The notes under the pieces were generated by a model. That model ran no database searches, was not told the DNA's origin, and worked only from the letters and a program-made list of their open reading frames with translations. 51,380 bases of DNA from Clostridiaceae bacterium (GTDB lineage Bacteria; Bacillota; Clostridia; Saccharofermentanales; Fastidiosipilaceae): the NCBI GenBank assembly GCA_012520525.1, contig JAAYOA010000124.1, positions 1 through 51,380 of the forward strand. Direction: 5' to 3'. Shown piece after piece: positions 43,528 to 51,380 of this stretch (position 1 is the stretch's first letter; every line of letters begins with the position of its first letter). Position numbers and translations under genes: made by a program.

Positions 43528-44550
43528 CTAGTTTACTTGAGGATCGACCACATTTCTGCCTTCGCTGACCAATAGAACATTGTCACCGATGGCGGCAATT
43601 AAAGCGGCACTGGTTTCTTCCTCAACAGAAATATGGCGGAAATTATCAACTTTTTTAAATTGCCACAACCCCACGGGATTTTGTTCCGCAGTTAACGCAG
43701 AAGGTCCCACCGTTACATCGTAAGCGAATATAGCCTGGTCTTCATCATCATCGTCATCATCGTCTTCATAAAGGTCATCGTCCGTCTCAAAGTGCTGATA
43801 TACCGTGAAACGATAGTCTCCACCTGCCTGTGATTCCCACAAAAATGGTTCGTCAATGTAAAGATTAACCCCCGGCAGAAATTGATCTGAGCGCGGTTGC
43901 GATAGATAGACAGGCGAACCCTCGCTCTTATACTGATAAGTGTCGATCAGCGTCTCTCTGTCCAAAGGTTGGCTTAAAAGACTGTTGACTCTAGATAATT
44001 GGGTGTCCAGTTCATAGATCCCCACGATTCCTTCAGGCAAATTACTGAAAGCAGCTCTATATTCTGTCTCTGCCTCCGGACTCATCGCCCCCAGAGTTCC
44101 CGGTTCGTCCGGCTCTGTTGTCCACCACATCATAAAATAGGGCAACCCTTGACCTTTATATAATGATTGTTCGTGTTCATAGATATGTTCTTTATAATAC
44201 TTTGCTGCACACCATAATCCACCGCGCAACTCCATGACTTTAGCAAAGTCTTCCGGAGATACGTCACCCAGTTGAATACTATTGTCAACAGTAGCTGATT
44301 CAGGTGATTCAACACTGTCTGGCAAAGAGTTTACTGTTGTTTCCGTGACCTCGCTTCCACCTTGTGTCTCTGGAGATATTTCTGCGGATGCGGTTGCAAC
44401 TACAGTTGTCTCAACTTGAGATGTCGTAGGCTCCATATCGCTGTTCTCTCCGGTCTCGGTCGGTTGGTTATTGCTACAACCCACAAGACCGGCAGCCAAC
44501 AAACAACTTGCGACTAAACTACTAAGCAACCGTTTCCATCTTATTTTCAT
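43528..44550 (-). CDS. Secreted lipoprotein of unknown function with Asp-rich stretch
   Basis: A 340-residue lipoprotein. The ATG at 44550 follows AGAGGTGAT; an in-frame start at 44673 would bury the signal peptide. The signal ends in the lipobox LVGC (Cys25). A Ser/Thr/Glu-rich spacer of about 70 residues follows, then a globular domain with FAKVMELRGGLWCAAKYYKEH near its start. Near residue 260 there is a run of Asp and Glu (YEDDDDDDDEDQ), possibly calcium-binding, encoded by GAT/GAC triplet repeats at about 43742-43790. I do not recognise the family. It diverges from the second LRR protein gene. Confidence 0.75.
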   Translation of the reverse strand: MKIRWKRLLSSLVASCLLAAGLVGCSNNQPTETGENSDMEPTTSQVETTVVATASAEISPETQGGSEVTETTVNSLPDSVESPESATVDNSIQLGDVSPEDFAKVMELRGGLWCAAKYYKEHIYEHEQSLYKGQGLPYFMMWWTTEPDEPGTLGAMSPEAETEYRAAFSNLPEGIVGIYELDTQLSRVNSLLSQPLDRETLIDTYQYKSEGSPVYLSQPRSDQFLPGVNLYIDEPFLWESQAGGDYRFTVYQHFETDDDLYEDDDDDDDEDQAIFAYDVTVGPSALTAEQNPVGLWQFKKVDNFRHISVEEETSAALIAAIGDNVLLVSEGRNVVDPQVN

Positions 44551-44869
44551 ACCATCACCTCTAAATAAATCATTAAGTATTCGCATACCACTTACAGTAT
44601 CACACTTGATACTTTTATTTTTATTACTTTGTAGCAATCCGTCTAAATTGTCTTTCTCAACAAAGTGCTCCATGAATGCCTCATTTATATCGCTGATAAA
44701 TTGCGACGAATAGAATTTTTTATTTTACAAAAAAGAAAATAAGCATATAATAATTGTAATTTCTACACAAATGTTAATTTTTAGTAAATTAAGCTTGACC
44801 ATTTAAATTTCAGACTCATAGACGTATTCCCTTGAGGACACATCGCACATCCATACTTCGGAGTTAAAT
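44551..44869. other. Divergent intergenic region before the second LRR gene
   Basis: A 319-base AT-rich gap. TTGACC at 44795-44800 could be a -35 element for the LRR gene, with a weak -10. CGGAG precedes the LRR start codon. No other feature seen. Confidence 0.4.
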
Positions 44870-47800
44870 ATGTTAAATAGATATCGCTCATTGGCTGCAT
44901 TACTAAGTATTTTATGTTGTTTTTCTTTTGCAACAAGTCTTGTTGAAGCAACCGAAGTCAACTCAGATGCCACCACAGCAGCAGAAAGTAGCAACCCAAC
45001 GACAGACCCATCACTGATCCAAACTTCTGACCACACCGAGGTCTCGACAACGATCGAGTCATCAACTGCCGTCAGTGAGTTTCAGACTTTTGAAAACTCA
45101 ACAACCACTGAGTCAACTAGTACGGTTGTGCAAGAAGGTCTTCCTATCGACGAAAACAATTTCCCTGATCCGGAATTCCGCGCTTACATAAAAAAATATT
45201 TTGACAACGACAAGAATGATTATCTCTCCGACAGCGAAAGACTTGCAGTTAAAAATATAAAGGTCTCCGAAAGTTTTTATAATGCCGAAGATCTGATCAC
45301 TAATTTTAAAGGGCTGGAACACTTCCCTTCCCTGGAGACCTTCAATTGCTCATACAACGAAGTCGCCACCCTCGACCTCAGCCAGAATCCCGCATTAACC
45401 ACATTAATCTGTAACGAAAATATATTAACCTCATTGACGGTCAGCAATAACCCCAACTTAAAAATTTTAGAATGTGCCAATAATCAGTTGACTGAACTAA
45501 ATATCAGCAACAATAGTCAGCTGACCGAACTTCAATGCTATAACAACCAACTCACCACATTGGATCTTACTAATAATCCAAATCTTACAAGGGTGGATTG
45601 CTATTACAACCAATTAACAACCCTCGCCCTCGACAATTTATCTGTATTGAATAGATTGGCCTGTTCACACAATAAACTCACCGCTCTCGATCTCAGCGAC
45701 ACAACCAACCTTGTCACACTGGATTGCGACTCTAATCTTTTGACTAATTTAATCCTTGATTCTCTGGCTAGCCTTACTTGGCTTAGTTGCGCTCACAACA
45801 ATTTAAGCGAATTAGACGTGACTTCAAACATAACTCTGGAAGAACTCTATTGTTCCGGCAATGATTTGCAACAATTAAATTTAGCTAATAACGCTTCACT
45901 TGTCTATCTCTCCTGTGAAAGAAACAATTTAACCAGCCTTGACCTCACCCCTCTCGCTAACCTCACTTGGGTCAGCTGCGCCCAGAATAATATTGCCGCA
46001 CTTGACCTCAGCCAAAATATCCAGCTCTCATGGTTGAACTGTTCTCAAAACAAGCTAGAACAGCTCGAACTGACTACTAATACCGCTTTATCGGGCATTG
46101 AGTGCGATAACAATAGGCTGACCAGCCTAGATCTGAATCCTACAACTTGTGGCTGGTTAAAATGTCAGAACAATCAATACGAGATTAGCATAGAAGAAAA
46201 CAGGACGTTCGATCTCTCCACTTTGCCCGGTCAATTTGATCCGAACAAGACCTCCGCTTGGATTGGGGGGAGCATTGAAGGCAACTGGTTGACGGTAGAT
46301 CCAACGGTTAGAACTGTTCAATATACATACGACATCGGCAAAAATAAGTCCGCCGATTTTGCCCTTTCTATCATTCCAGATGAACCAATTCAGCTGATTG
46401 TTGCCATCGACGCCGAACATTTTCCCGATACTAACTTCCGCACCTATGTGGTCGAAAATTTTGATGTCGACTCCGACGGCTATTTATCGGATGTTGAAAT
46501 CAACTCGGTCCAGGAAGTGTCAGTGCCCAATGCAAATATATCCTCTTTACAAGGCATCGAGTATTTTACTTCGTTAAAATCCCTTGACTGTTCTGACAAT
46601 CAATTGACAACCTTGGATTTAAATCTTAACACGGCTTTAGAAACCTTAAATTGTTCCGCCAACAACCTCACTTCCCTTGATTTGTCCAATCAAGGAAGCG
46701 AGCTTGCTTTACTTTGTGAAAACAACTCCTATAGGATGGAAAGCGATTACGAGGGGGTATTTGACCTCCTCCAACTGCCCGGCTCATTTGATCCCGATAA
46801 AGCTTCTAATTGGACCGGGGGCACTGTGGACGGCTCAACCTTGGTCTTCGATCCCGATGTGGTTGAAGTCACATTCGATTATGCCGTCTCTCCCCATCAC
46901 ACCGCTGTATTTCAATTAGAAAATCTAACCGTAGTCATCACTTATATAACCGTCAGCTTTGACTGCGATGGCGGCAGCCCGGTAACTGATCAAGTCTTTG
47001 CCAGGGGATTGTCGGCTCAAGTTCCTACTCCACCCACTAAGACAGGTTATATTTTCAAAGAATGGCAGTACAACGGCTTGCCCTTCGACTTCTCAACCCC
47101 AGTCTTCGAGTCGATCGAATTAAAAGCGGTATGGGATATAGAGCCGCCTCTCCCAGTCGTACAAGATATACAGGTGCGCGCCCTTGCGTCTCACACGGTT
47201 GACCTAACTTGGCAAGATGTCACCTCCGAGAACTCTAGCGATGGCTCAGCAATACCCATCGACGGCTACCTTGTCTATCGCAAAAACAAAGATGAACCTT
47301 TAACACTATGTGCTGCGGTGAAAGAACCTTATTGTCTGGATGAAAATGCCTCCGTCGACGAAGCTAATTTTTATTTCATTTTTACATACCGAAAGCGTTC
47401 CGACGGCTCCCTTCAAATCAGTCAACCCAGCTCCTATGTCTACTGCATTCCAACGTCAAGGGATACTATAAAAACAGTTCAAAACGTGCAGGCCAGAGCT
47501 GTTGGCTTGAATTCTGTCCATCTTTCGTGGGACTCCGTAGACAACGTGGACGGTTATATGATCTTCCGCAAACTGGCCAACGGCGAACTGGAATATGTTT
47601 ACCTTACACCCAACACCCGCTTCACCGACCTGCAAGCTTACCGAGATCAATATAACTTCTATTTTATCTTTGGTTATCGCACTTCTTGGGGCGGCAAGCA
47701 TATCACTGCCTCCCCCAGCCACTATGTTTATGCCCGACCGGGACTGGCGGATGTGAAGCATTTAACAGCCGCTCAGAAAAACAACCGTGTTGTGTTGACA

Positions 47801-48028
47801 TGGCAGAGTGTGCCCTTTGCCGACGGATACGTAATTTACCGCAAAGAGGATGGACAGACAACTCTAGACTATATGTACATGATTGATGCAAATCACACCC
47901 GCTGGACGGATGTTAACCCCATCCGCGGGAAAGTGAATTATTACTTCGTCACTCCTTATTTCAAAGAAGGTGACACGATGCATATCAAACCCGTTAAACC
48001 CTACACATATTCTATAGTTCCAAAATAA
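44870..48028 (+). CDS. Secreted LRR protein with one InlB-type repeat and three FN3-like modules
   Basis: A 1052-residue secreted protein. Domains: signal peptide (about 1-27, ending VEA); Ser/Thr-rich linker; first EF-hand-like cap (94-125, FDNDKNDYLSDSE); about 13 LRRs to residue 430; a shared small domain (LPGQFDPNKTSAW, 435-505); a second cap (512-545, DVDSDGYLSDVE); a short LRR run; a second copy of the small domain (LPGSFDPDKASNW, about 625-685); one InlB-type repeat (690-755); and three FN3-like modules (763-1052), each with a DGYxxxRK core. There is no LPXTG or membrane anchor. The C-terminal modules closely match those of the next LRR protein, so they may hold the protein at the surface or bind a ligand. 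Confidence 0.92.
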   Translation: MLNRYRSLAALLSILCCFSFATSLVEATEVNSDATTAAESSNPTTDPSLIQTSDHTEVSTTIESSTAVSEFQTFENSTTTESTSTVVQEGLPIDENNFPDPEFRAYIKKYFDNDKNDYLSDSERLAVKNIKVSESFYNAEDLITNFKGLEHFPSLETFNCSYNEVATLDLSQNPALTTLICNENILTSLTVSNNPNLKILECANNQLTELNISNNSQLTELQCYNNQLTTLDLTNNPNLTRVDCYYNQLTTLALDNLSVLNRLACSHNKLTALDLSDTTNLVTLDCDSNLLTNLILDSLASLTWLSCAHNNLSELDVTSNITLEELYCSGNDLQQLNLANNASLVYLSCERNNLTSLDLTPLANLTWVSCAQNNIAALDLSQNIQLSWLNCSQNKLEQLELTTNTALSGIECDNNRLTSLDLNPTTCGWLKCQNNQYEISIEENRTFDLSTLPGQFDPNKTSAWIGGSIEGNWLTVDPTVRTVQYTYDIGKNKSADFALSIIPDEPIQLIVAIDAEHFPDTNFRTYVVENFDVDSDGYLSDVEINSVQEVSVPNANISSLQGIEYFTSLKSLDCSDNQLTTLDLNLNTALETLNCSANNLTSLDLSNQGSELALLCENNSYRMESDYEGVFDLLQLPGSFDPDKASNWTGGTVDGSTLVFDPDVVEVTFDYAVSPHHTAVFQLENLTVVITYITVSFDCDGGSPVTDQVFARGLSAQVPTPPTKTGYIFKEWQYNGLPFDFSTPVFESIELKAVWDIEPPLPVVQDIQVRALASHTVDLTWQDVTSENSSDGSAIPIDGYLVYRKNKDEPLTLCAAVKEPYCLDENASVDEANFYFIFTYRKRSDGSLQISQPSSYVYCIPTSRDTIKTVQNVQARAVGLNSVHLSWDSVDNVDGYMIFRKLANGELEYVYLTPNTRFTDLQAYRDQYNFYFIFGYRTSWGGKHITASPSHYVYARPGLADVKHLTAAQKNNRVVLTWQSVPFADGYVIYRKEDGQTTLDYMYMIDANHTRWTDVNPIRGKVNYYFVTPYFKEGDTMHIKPVKPYTYSIVPK

Positions 48029-48064
48029 TATAACTCTATCGACGACCTATATCCTTAAATAGTT

Positions 48065-48112
48065 CCCCTCATTAGGACCGTGAAAATCACCTACCCAATG
48101 AGGGGATTTGTA
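48065..48112 (+). terminator. Terminator after the second LRR gene
   Basis: CCCCTCATT (48065-48073) pairs with AATGAGGGG (48097-48105), followed by ATTTGTA. It lies 37 bases after the stop codon. Confidence 0.75.
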
Positions 48113-48256
48113 ATAAAAACAAACATTATTTCGCATAGTTCTGCCCGACTAACGGACGTGACCCGTTGAAAAATACTTATAGGATGTAACGACAAACATA
48201 AATTAATCATTGTATTCGTACTTTAAGAACAAAGTCGGATCTAACACAAATTTAAT

Positions 48257-48284
48257 TTGACAAGAATGACCGCCTACCTACTAT
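48257..48284 (+). promoter_or_regulatory. Candidate promoter of the third LRR gene
   Basis: A perfect TTGACA (48257-48262), 16 bases, then TACTAT (48279-48284), about 48 bases before the start codon. Confidence 0.6.
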
Positions 48285-48331
48285 ATAACTAAATGAGCAA
48301 AGCAGTTTTTTAGATTAATATGAGGTAGGCC

Positions 48332-50752
48332 ATGAAAAAGAAACCCATTGTAGTCACCACATTGTTAATGGCGGTGATTTATTGTTTAACACTGACAACC
48401 CCTATTTTTGCAACTACAGATCCCAATCCTGTGAGTGAAATAACTGACACTGACGAAATAACCCAGGAAGAGCGAGAGCTATCACCTCTCAATAACTGGA
48501 TCGAAGGCACAGACCCCACAGCTCCCACAGATTCCATCGAATCAATTGAGCAAGACAACAAATTGTTTTTTGAGAGTATGGATGCAGTCGATAGCAATGC
48601 CACTGTTTCAACCAGTGAAGTTGTTTCTACCCAAACGATGTTAGAGGAACTTCTTCCTCAAGATGCAACAGTCAAAAAATCCACTGGAGAGTCCGAAGCA
48701 AGCGTTGAGGATCGAGCCGCTCACGAACCTCTGGCAACCACTGCCCAAACAGATAGCGGAATTCCCATTGACGAAACTCATTTTCCAGATCTCAATTTCC
48801 GCGAGTATTTAAAAAATAAGTATGACAGCAATGCTGACGCTGTACTCTCCGAAAGAGAAATTGCTGACGTGCTGATAATAAATACCGAAATAGAGTCTAA
48901 CGATTCCTTCCTCTTAAATATCCAAGATTGGCAGGGCATTGAATATTTAAAAAATTTAGAACATCTTGCACTTAATAATGATTGTGTAATAACAAACTTG
49001 GATGTCAGTCAAAACAAGGCTTTAGAAGACTTATATTTAGGTGAATCCCTTACCTTAAAAATCACAAGTCTTGATGTCAGCAAAAATAACAATTTAATTA
49101 ACTTCTTTTGTTCGGGATATTTTTTTAATAAGGTAAACTTTGGTGCCAATCCCACAATTAAAAGACTAGGCATCGAAAGTGTAGGGAAAACAAAATTCGA
49201 TTTGAGTAAATTTAAAAATTTAGACAGCTTCGCTTGTATTGATGCTGAGTATAAGTACTTATCATTGCGTGATAATCCAAATCTTGAAAACCTTGTTATT
49301 TACTATGATAACGAGTTATCACAAAAAATCGAAACCCTCGATATCAGTCAAAATATTAATTTAAAATATTTGGTATGTCTTTCTTGCCATCTGCCCTCCC
49401 TCGATATCAGCAACAATCCAAACTTAGAGGTTCTATATTGTGACGATAATCAATTATCGACCCTTGATTTAAGTAATAATCTTAACTTAAAGGAACTTGT
49501 TTGTAGCAACAATCAATTGACAACTCTCGATATTAGCAATAATTCAAATCTAGAGATGTTATATTGTGAAAATAATGTATTGACTTCTCTGGATCTCTCC
49601 AACCATTCTAACTTGCAGTCTCTAACTTGCCATAATAATCAATTGACATCCCTCGATATTAGTAAAACAGCAATTCAAAATTGGGCTTACGTAGAACCCA
49701 ACCAACTTCGGGTGCAGCCCAACCGCAATGGCAACTTTGATCTCTCCACATTACCAGGTAACTTTGACGTCACAAAGGTCTCTAACTGGGAAGGTGGCAC
49801 CCTATCAGGCCATATCTTAACACCTGATCCGACTGCTGATGCGGTGACTTACACTTATGACATTGGAAAAGGATTGTCAGCAAACTTTAGTTTGGTCATA
49901 AGGCAAGATCCCGTCACCAACGTCACCGCACGGCCTCTGGCTGCCAACACGGTGGATCTGGCTTGGGATGAAAGCCCAGGTGTAGACGGTTATTTGATTT
50001 TTCGAAAAATCGACAGAGGTCAATTAGAATATGTCTATATGGTGGACGAACCCTACTATGTGGATCGCAATGCTAAGAACGACACATGGAATTATTACTT
50101 TATTTTCTCGTATATTCAAAGACAGGATGGTTCTTGGTTAATCAGTCCGGCCAGCCAATATGCTTATGCCAAGCCCCTGTCTGACGACAAAATACCTCAA
50201 GTGCAAAATCTCAAAGCCACTCCTTTGGGGCTCCACACCGTTCACTTAAAGTGGACTCCCGTCAAAGATGTGGACGGCTATGCCATTTTCCGCAAAACTG
50301 CCACAGGCAAGCTGGAATACGTCTATGTCACGCCGAACAGTTCCTATACCGACACCAATGCTATATCAGATGAGTACAACTTTTACTTTGTATTCGCTTA
50401 TCGACGAGCAAAGAGCGGTCAACTTGTCCTAGGGGCAGTCAGCCAATACGCCTATGCCAAGCCCAGCTTGCCCGACGTCACCAGATTGAGAACGAACCTC
50501 GGCGACCGGGGTGTAACCGTGCGTTGGAATCGGGTCACAGAAGCCGATGGCTACGTGATCTACCGCAAGGTCGACGGTGAGAAAAACCTGACCTATATGT
50601 ATACAGTTGGTAAAGACCGCCAGCACTGGACAGACCTCAACCCTGCCCGTGGCAGCGTCAACTTCTACTTCGTTACCCCTTATGTCAAAATTAATGGCAA
50701 GATGATCATTAATCCTGTGAAACCATACACATATGCCGTAGTACCTGAGTGA
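48332..50752 (+). CDS. Secreted LRR protein with three C-terminal FN3-like modules
   Basis: An 806-residue secreted protein. Domains: signal peptide (about 1-27, ending IFA); an acidic Ser/Thr-rich linker to residue 145; an EF-hand-like cap (147-180, DSNADAVLSERE); LRRs from about 205 to 455, with regular LDLSNNxNLxxLxC repeats in the second half and degenerate ones in the first; the shared small domain (LPGNFDVTKVSNW, 460-530); and three FN3-like modules (533-806) ending KPVKPYTYAVVPE. No InlB repeat and no LPXTG. GAGGTAGG lies before the ATG. The final module is nearly the same as that of the preceding LRR protein (ending KPVKPYTYSIVPK), which points to duplication. Confidence 0.92.
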   Translation: MKKKPIVVTTLLMAVIYCLTLTTPIFATTDPNPVSEITDTDEITQEERELSPLNNWIEGTDPTAPTDSIESIEQDNKLFFESMDAVDSNATVSTSEVVSTQTMLEELLPQDATVKKSTGESEASVEDRAAHEPLATTAQTDSGIPIDETHFPDLNFREYLKNKYDSNADAVLSEREIADVLIINTEIESNDSFLLNIQDWQGIEYLKNLEHLALNNDCVITNLDVSQNKALEDLYLGESLTLKITSLDVSKNNNLINFFCSGYFFNKVNFGANPTIKRLGIESVGKTKFDLSKFKNLDSFACIDAEYKYLSLRDNPNLENLVIYYDNELSQKIETLDISQNINLKYLVCLSCHLPSLDISNNPNLEVLYCDDNQLSTLDLSNNLNLKELVCSNNQLTTLDISNNSNLEMLYCENNVLTSLDLSNHSNLQSLTCHNNQLTSLDISKTAIQNWAYVEPNQLRVQPNRNGNFDLSTLPGNFDVTKVSNWEGGTLSGHILTPDPTADAVTYTYDIGKGLSANFSLVIRQDPVTNVTARPLAANTVDLAWDESPGVDGYLIFRKIDRGQLEYVYMVDEPYYVDRNAKNDTWNYYFIFSYIQRQDGSWLISPASQYAYAKPLSDDKIPQVQNLKATPLGLHTVHLKWTPVKDVDGYAIFRKTATGKLEYVYVTPNSSYTDTNAISDEYNFYFVFAYRRAKSGQLVLGAVSQYAYAKPSLPDVTRLRTNLGDRGVTVRWNRVTEADGYVIYRKVDGEKNLTYMYTVGKDRQHWTDLNPARGSVNFYFVTPYVKINGKMIINPVKPYTYAVVPE

Positions 50753-50848
50753 TAGAACAAAATAAGAGGTTGTACTGTCATTCAATACAAATGTCAAACA
50801 AAAGTCTTTACTTTACTTATAAGTATATGTAGATGAGCAATGCATAGA

Positions 50849-50886
50849 AAAAGCTACTGGAACAACTTGAACCAGTAGCTTTTATA
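50849..50886. terminator. Bidirectional terminator after the third LRR gene
   Basis: AAAAGCTACTGG (50849-50860) and CCAGTAGCTTTT (50872-50883) form a perfect 12-bp stem with an 11-base loop. The flanking A and T runs allow termination on both strands, serving the convergent LRR and DUF4097-type genes. Confidence 0.88.
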
Positions 50887-50964
50887 ATTTGATTAGACTA
50901 TTTTCGCAAGAAACTGTAGGTCTTTAGATCAACCTCGCCTAGGCGAAAAAGATCGTTCCATACC

Positions 50965-51380
50965 CTATTCTTTCCCTGCTGCACCGCTAAAAATAATACC
51001 AATATCGCCACTCGACGTATTGACAGACCAGCCTGCCGCTTCTTTTGAATCATTGTGCCCACGAGTAAAAAATTGTTTGCTGTCAGACACATCGACCTGT
51101 AACCACTCAGGCGTGTTTTTAATAGTCACGTCCCCCGACGATGTCGCAACCGACATATACTTTGGCGACACCTTATTAATAGTGTCATCTTTTATGCCCA
51201 TCAGGTCAAAGTGAATAACCGCATCTCCGCTGGACGTCTTGACAGCAAAAGTATTGGGAACATATTTTACATTACAATCAATATCACCCGACTCGGCAGA
51301 TAGAACTAAGTCTTCTGCAGAGACTTGGTTTAGTTCCAGATCCCCACTTGTCGTAGTGCCATGAATCTGCACTCCAGTCA
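50965..51380 (-). CDS. DUF4097-type beta-repeat protein, partial
   Basis: The C-terminal 138 or so residues of a protein whose N-terminus lies beyond the right edge; the frame is open to the last base. It is built of short repeating beta strands with the motif SSGDxxI (TSGDLELNQV, ESGDIDCNVK, SSGDAVIHFD, SSGDVTIKNT, SSGDIGIIFS), the pattern of DUF4097/adhesin-like beta-helix proteins often found with PspC or other envelope-stress proteins. Function is not known. It ends at 50965, close to the bidirectional terminator. Confidence 0.85.
   Translation of the reverse strand, partial: TGVQIHGTTTSGDLELNQVSAEDLVLSAESGDIDCNVKYVPNTFAVKTSSGDAVIHFDLMGIKDDTINKVSPKYMSVATSSGDVTIKNTPEWLQVDVSDSKQFFTRGHNDSKEAAGWSVNTSSGDIGIIFSGAAGKE

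Noticed and set aside
44870-48028. Mis-assembled fusion of two LRR genes (two cap-LRR-domain blocks)
   Set aside because: The frame is continuous, the second block lacks a signal peptide, and block duplication is common in LRR surface proteins.
50898-51092. Small minus-strand frame at the right end
   Set aside because: It is out of frame with and overlaps the DUF4097-type repeat gene, which has clear SSGD repeats; no ribosome binding site of note.

Overview
The window looks like a chromosomal segment of an anaerobic, low-to-mid GC Firmicute, probably class Clostridia. The signs are strong GGAGG-type ribosome binding sites, lipoproteins with a Gram-positive lipobox, an LPQTG sortase-anchored surface protein, large LRR/InlB-repeat surface proteins, and an oxygen-shy gene set (molybdenum hydroxylase, UbiD/UbiX, an Fe-S old-yellow-enzyme homologue, ferredoxin-containing MinD-like ATPases). 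No rRNA, tRNA, CRISPR array, IS element or phage gene was seen. The species assignment is inference.

Layout. 1-4.2 kb (minus strand): a membrane-anchored glucosaminidase, an overlapping C39-like peptidase candidate, then a three-subunit molybdenum hydroxylase (FAD, 2Fe-2S, Mo order). The FAD subunit carries a one-base frameshift and the Mo subunit runs off the left edge. 4.4-7.75 kb (plus): exodeoxyribonuclease III, RadA, IspD, terminator. 7.8-10.7 kb (minus): an orphan sugar-binding lipoprotein, a Gfo/Idh/MocA oxidoreductase and a PPC-domain protein. 11.3-16.4 kb: a DsrE-like protein, a 2,4-dienoyl-CoA-reductase-like flavoenzyme behind a perfect 22-bp dyad, and ubiX-ubiD. 16.5-20.6 kb (minus): a metallocluster-assembly operon (DUF5320, NifX-like, two ferredoxin-containing MinD ATPases, Mrp, a second NifX-like protein with a His-rich tail) read from a promoter flanked by two identical 13-bp elements. 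20.7-26.9 kb (minus): a SAM methyltransferase, a solitary PglX-type DNA methyltransferase and a divergent pyruvate kinase.

27.2-36.9 kb (plus): a complete glucuronate catabolic operon. UxaC converts glucuronate to fructuronate, UxuB reduces it to mannonate, UxuA dehydrates that to 2-keto-3-deoxygluconate, KdgK phosphorylates it, and Eda cleaves KDPG to pyruvate and glyceraldehyde-3-phosphate. A DctP-DctQ-DctM TRAP transporter follows and probably imports the acid. A strongly structured 5' leader sits in front of uxuA. 37-40 kb: a zinc alcohol dehydrogenase, NagB-like deaminase and a DeoR-family regulator.

40.4-51.4 kb: a surface-protein locus with three large secreted LRR proteins. All three have an EF-hand-like cap before the LRRs and a shared small domain after them. 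The first ends in InlB-type repeats and LPQTG; the second and third end in the same three fibronectin-III-like modules with no sorting signal. A Ser/Thr-rich lipoprotein lies among them, and a partial DUF4097-type beta-repeat protein closes the window.
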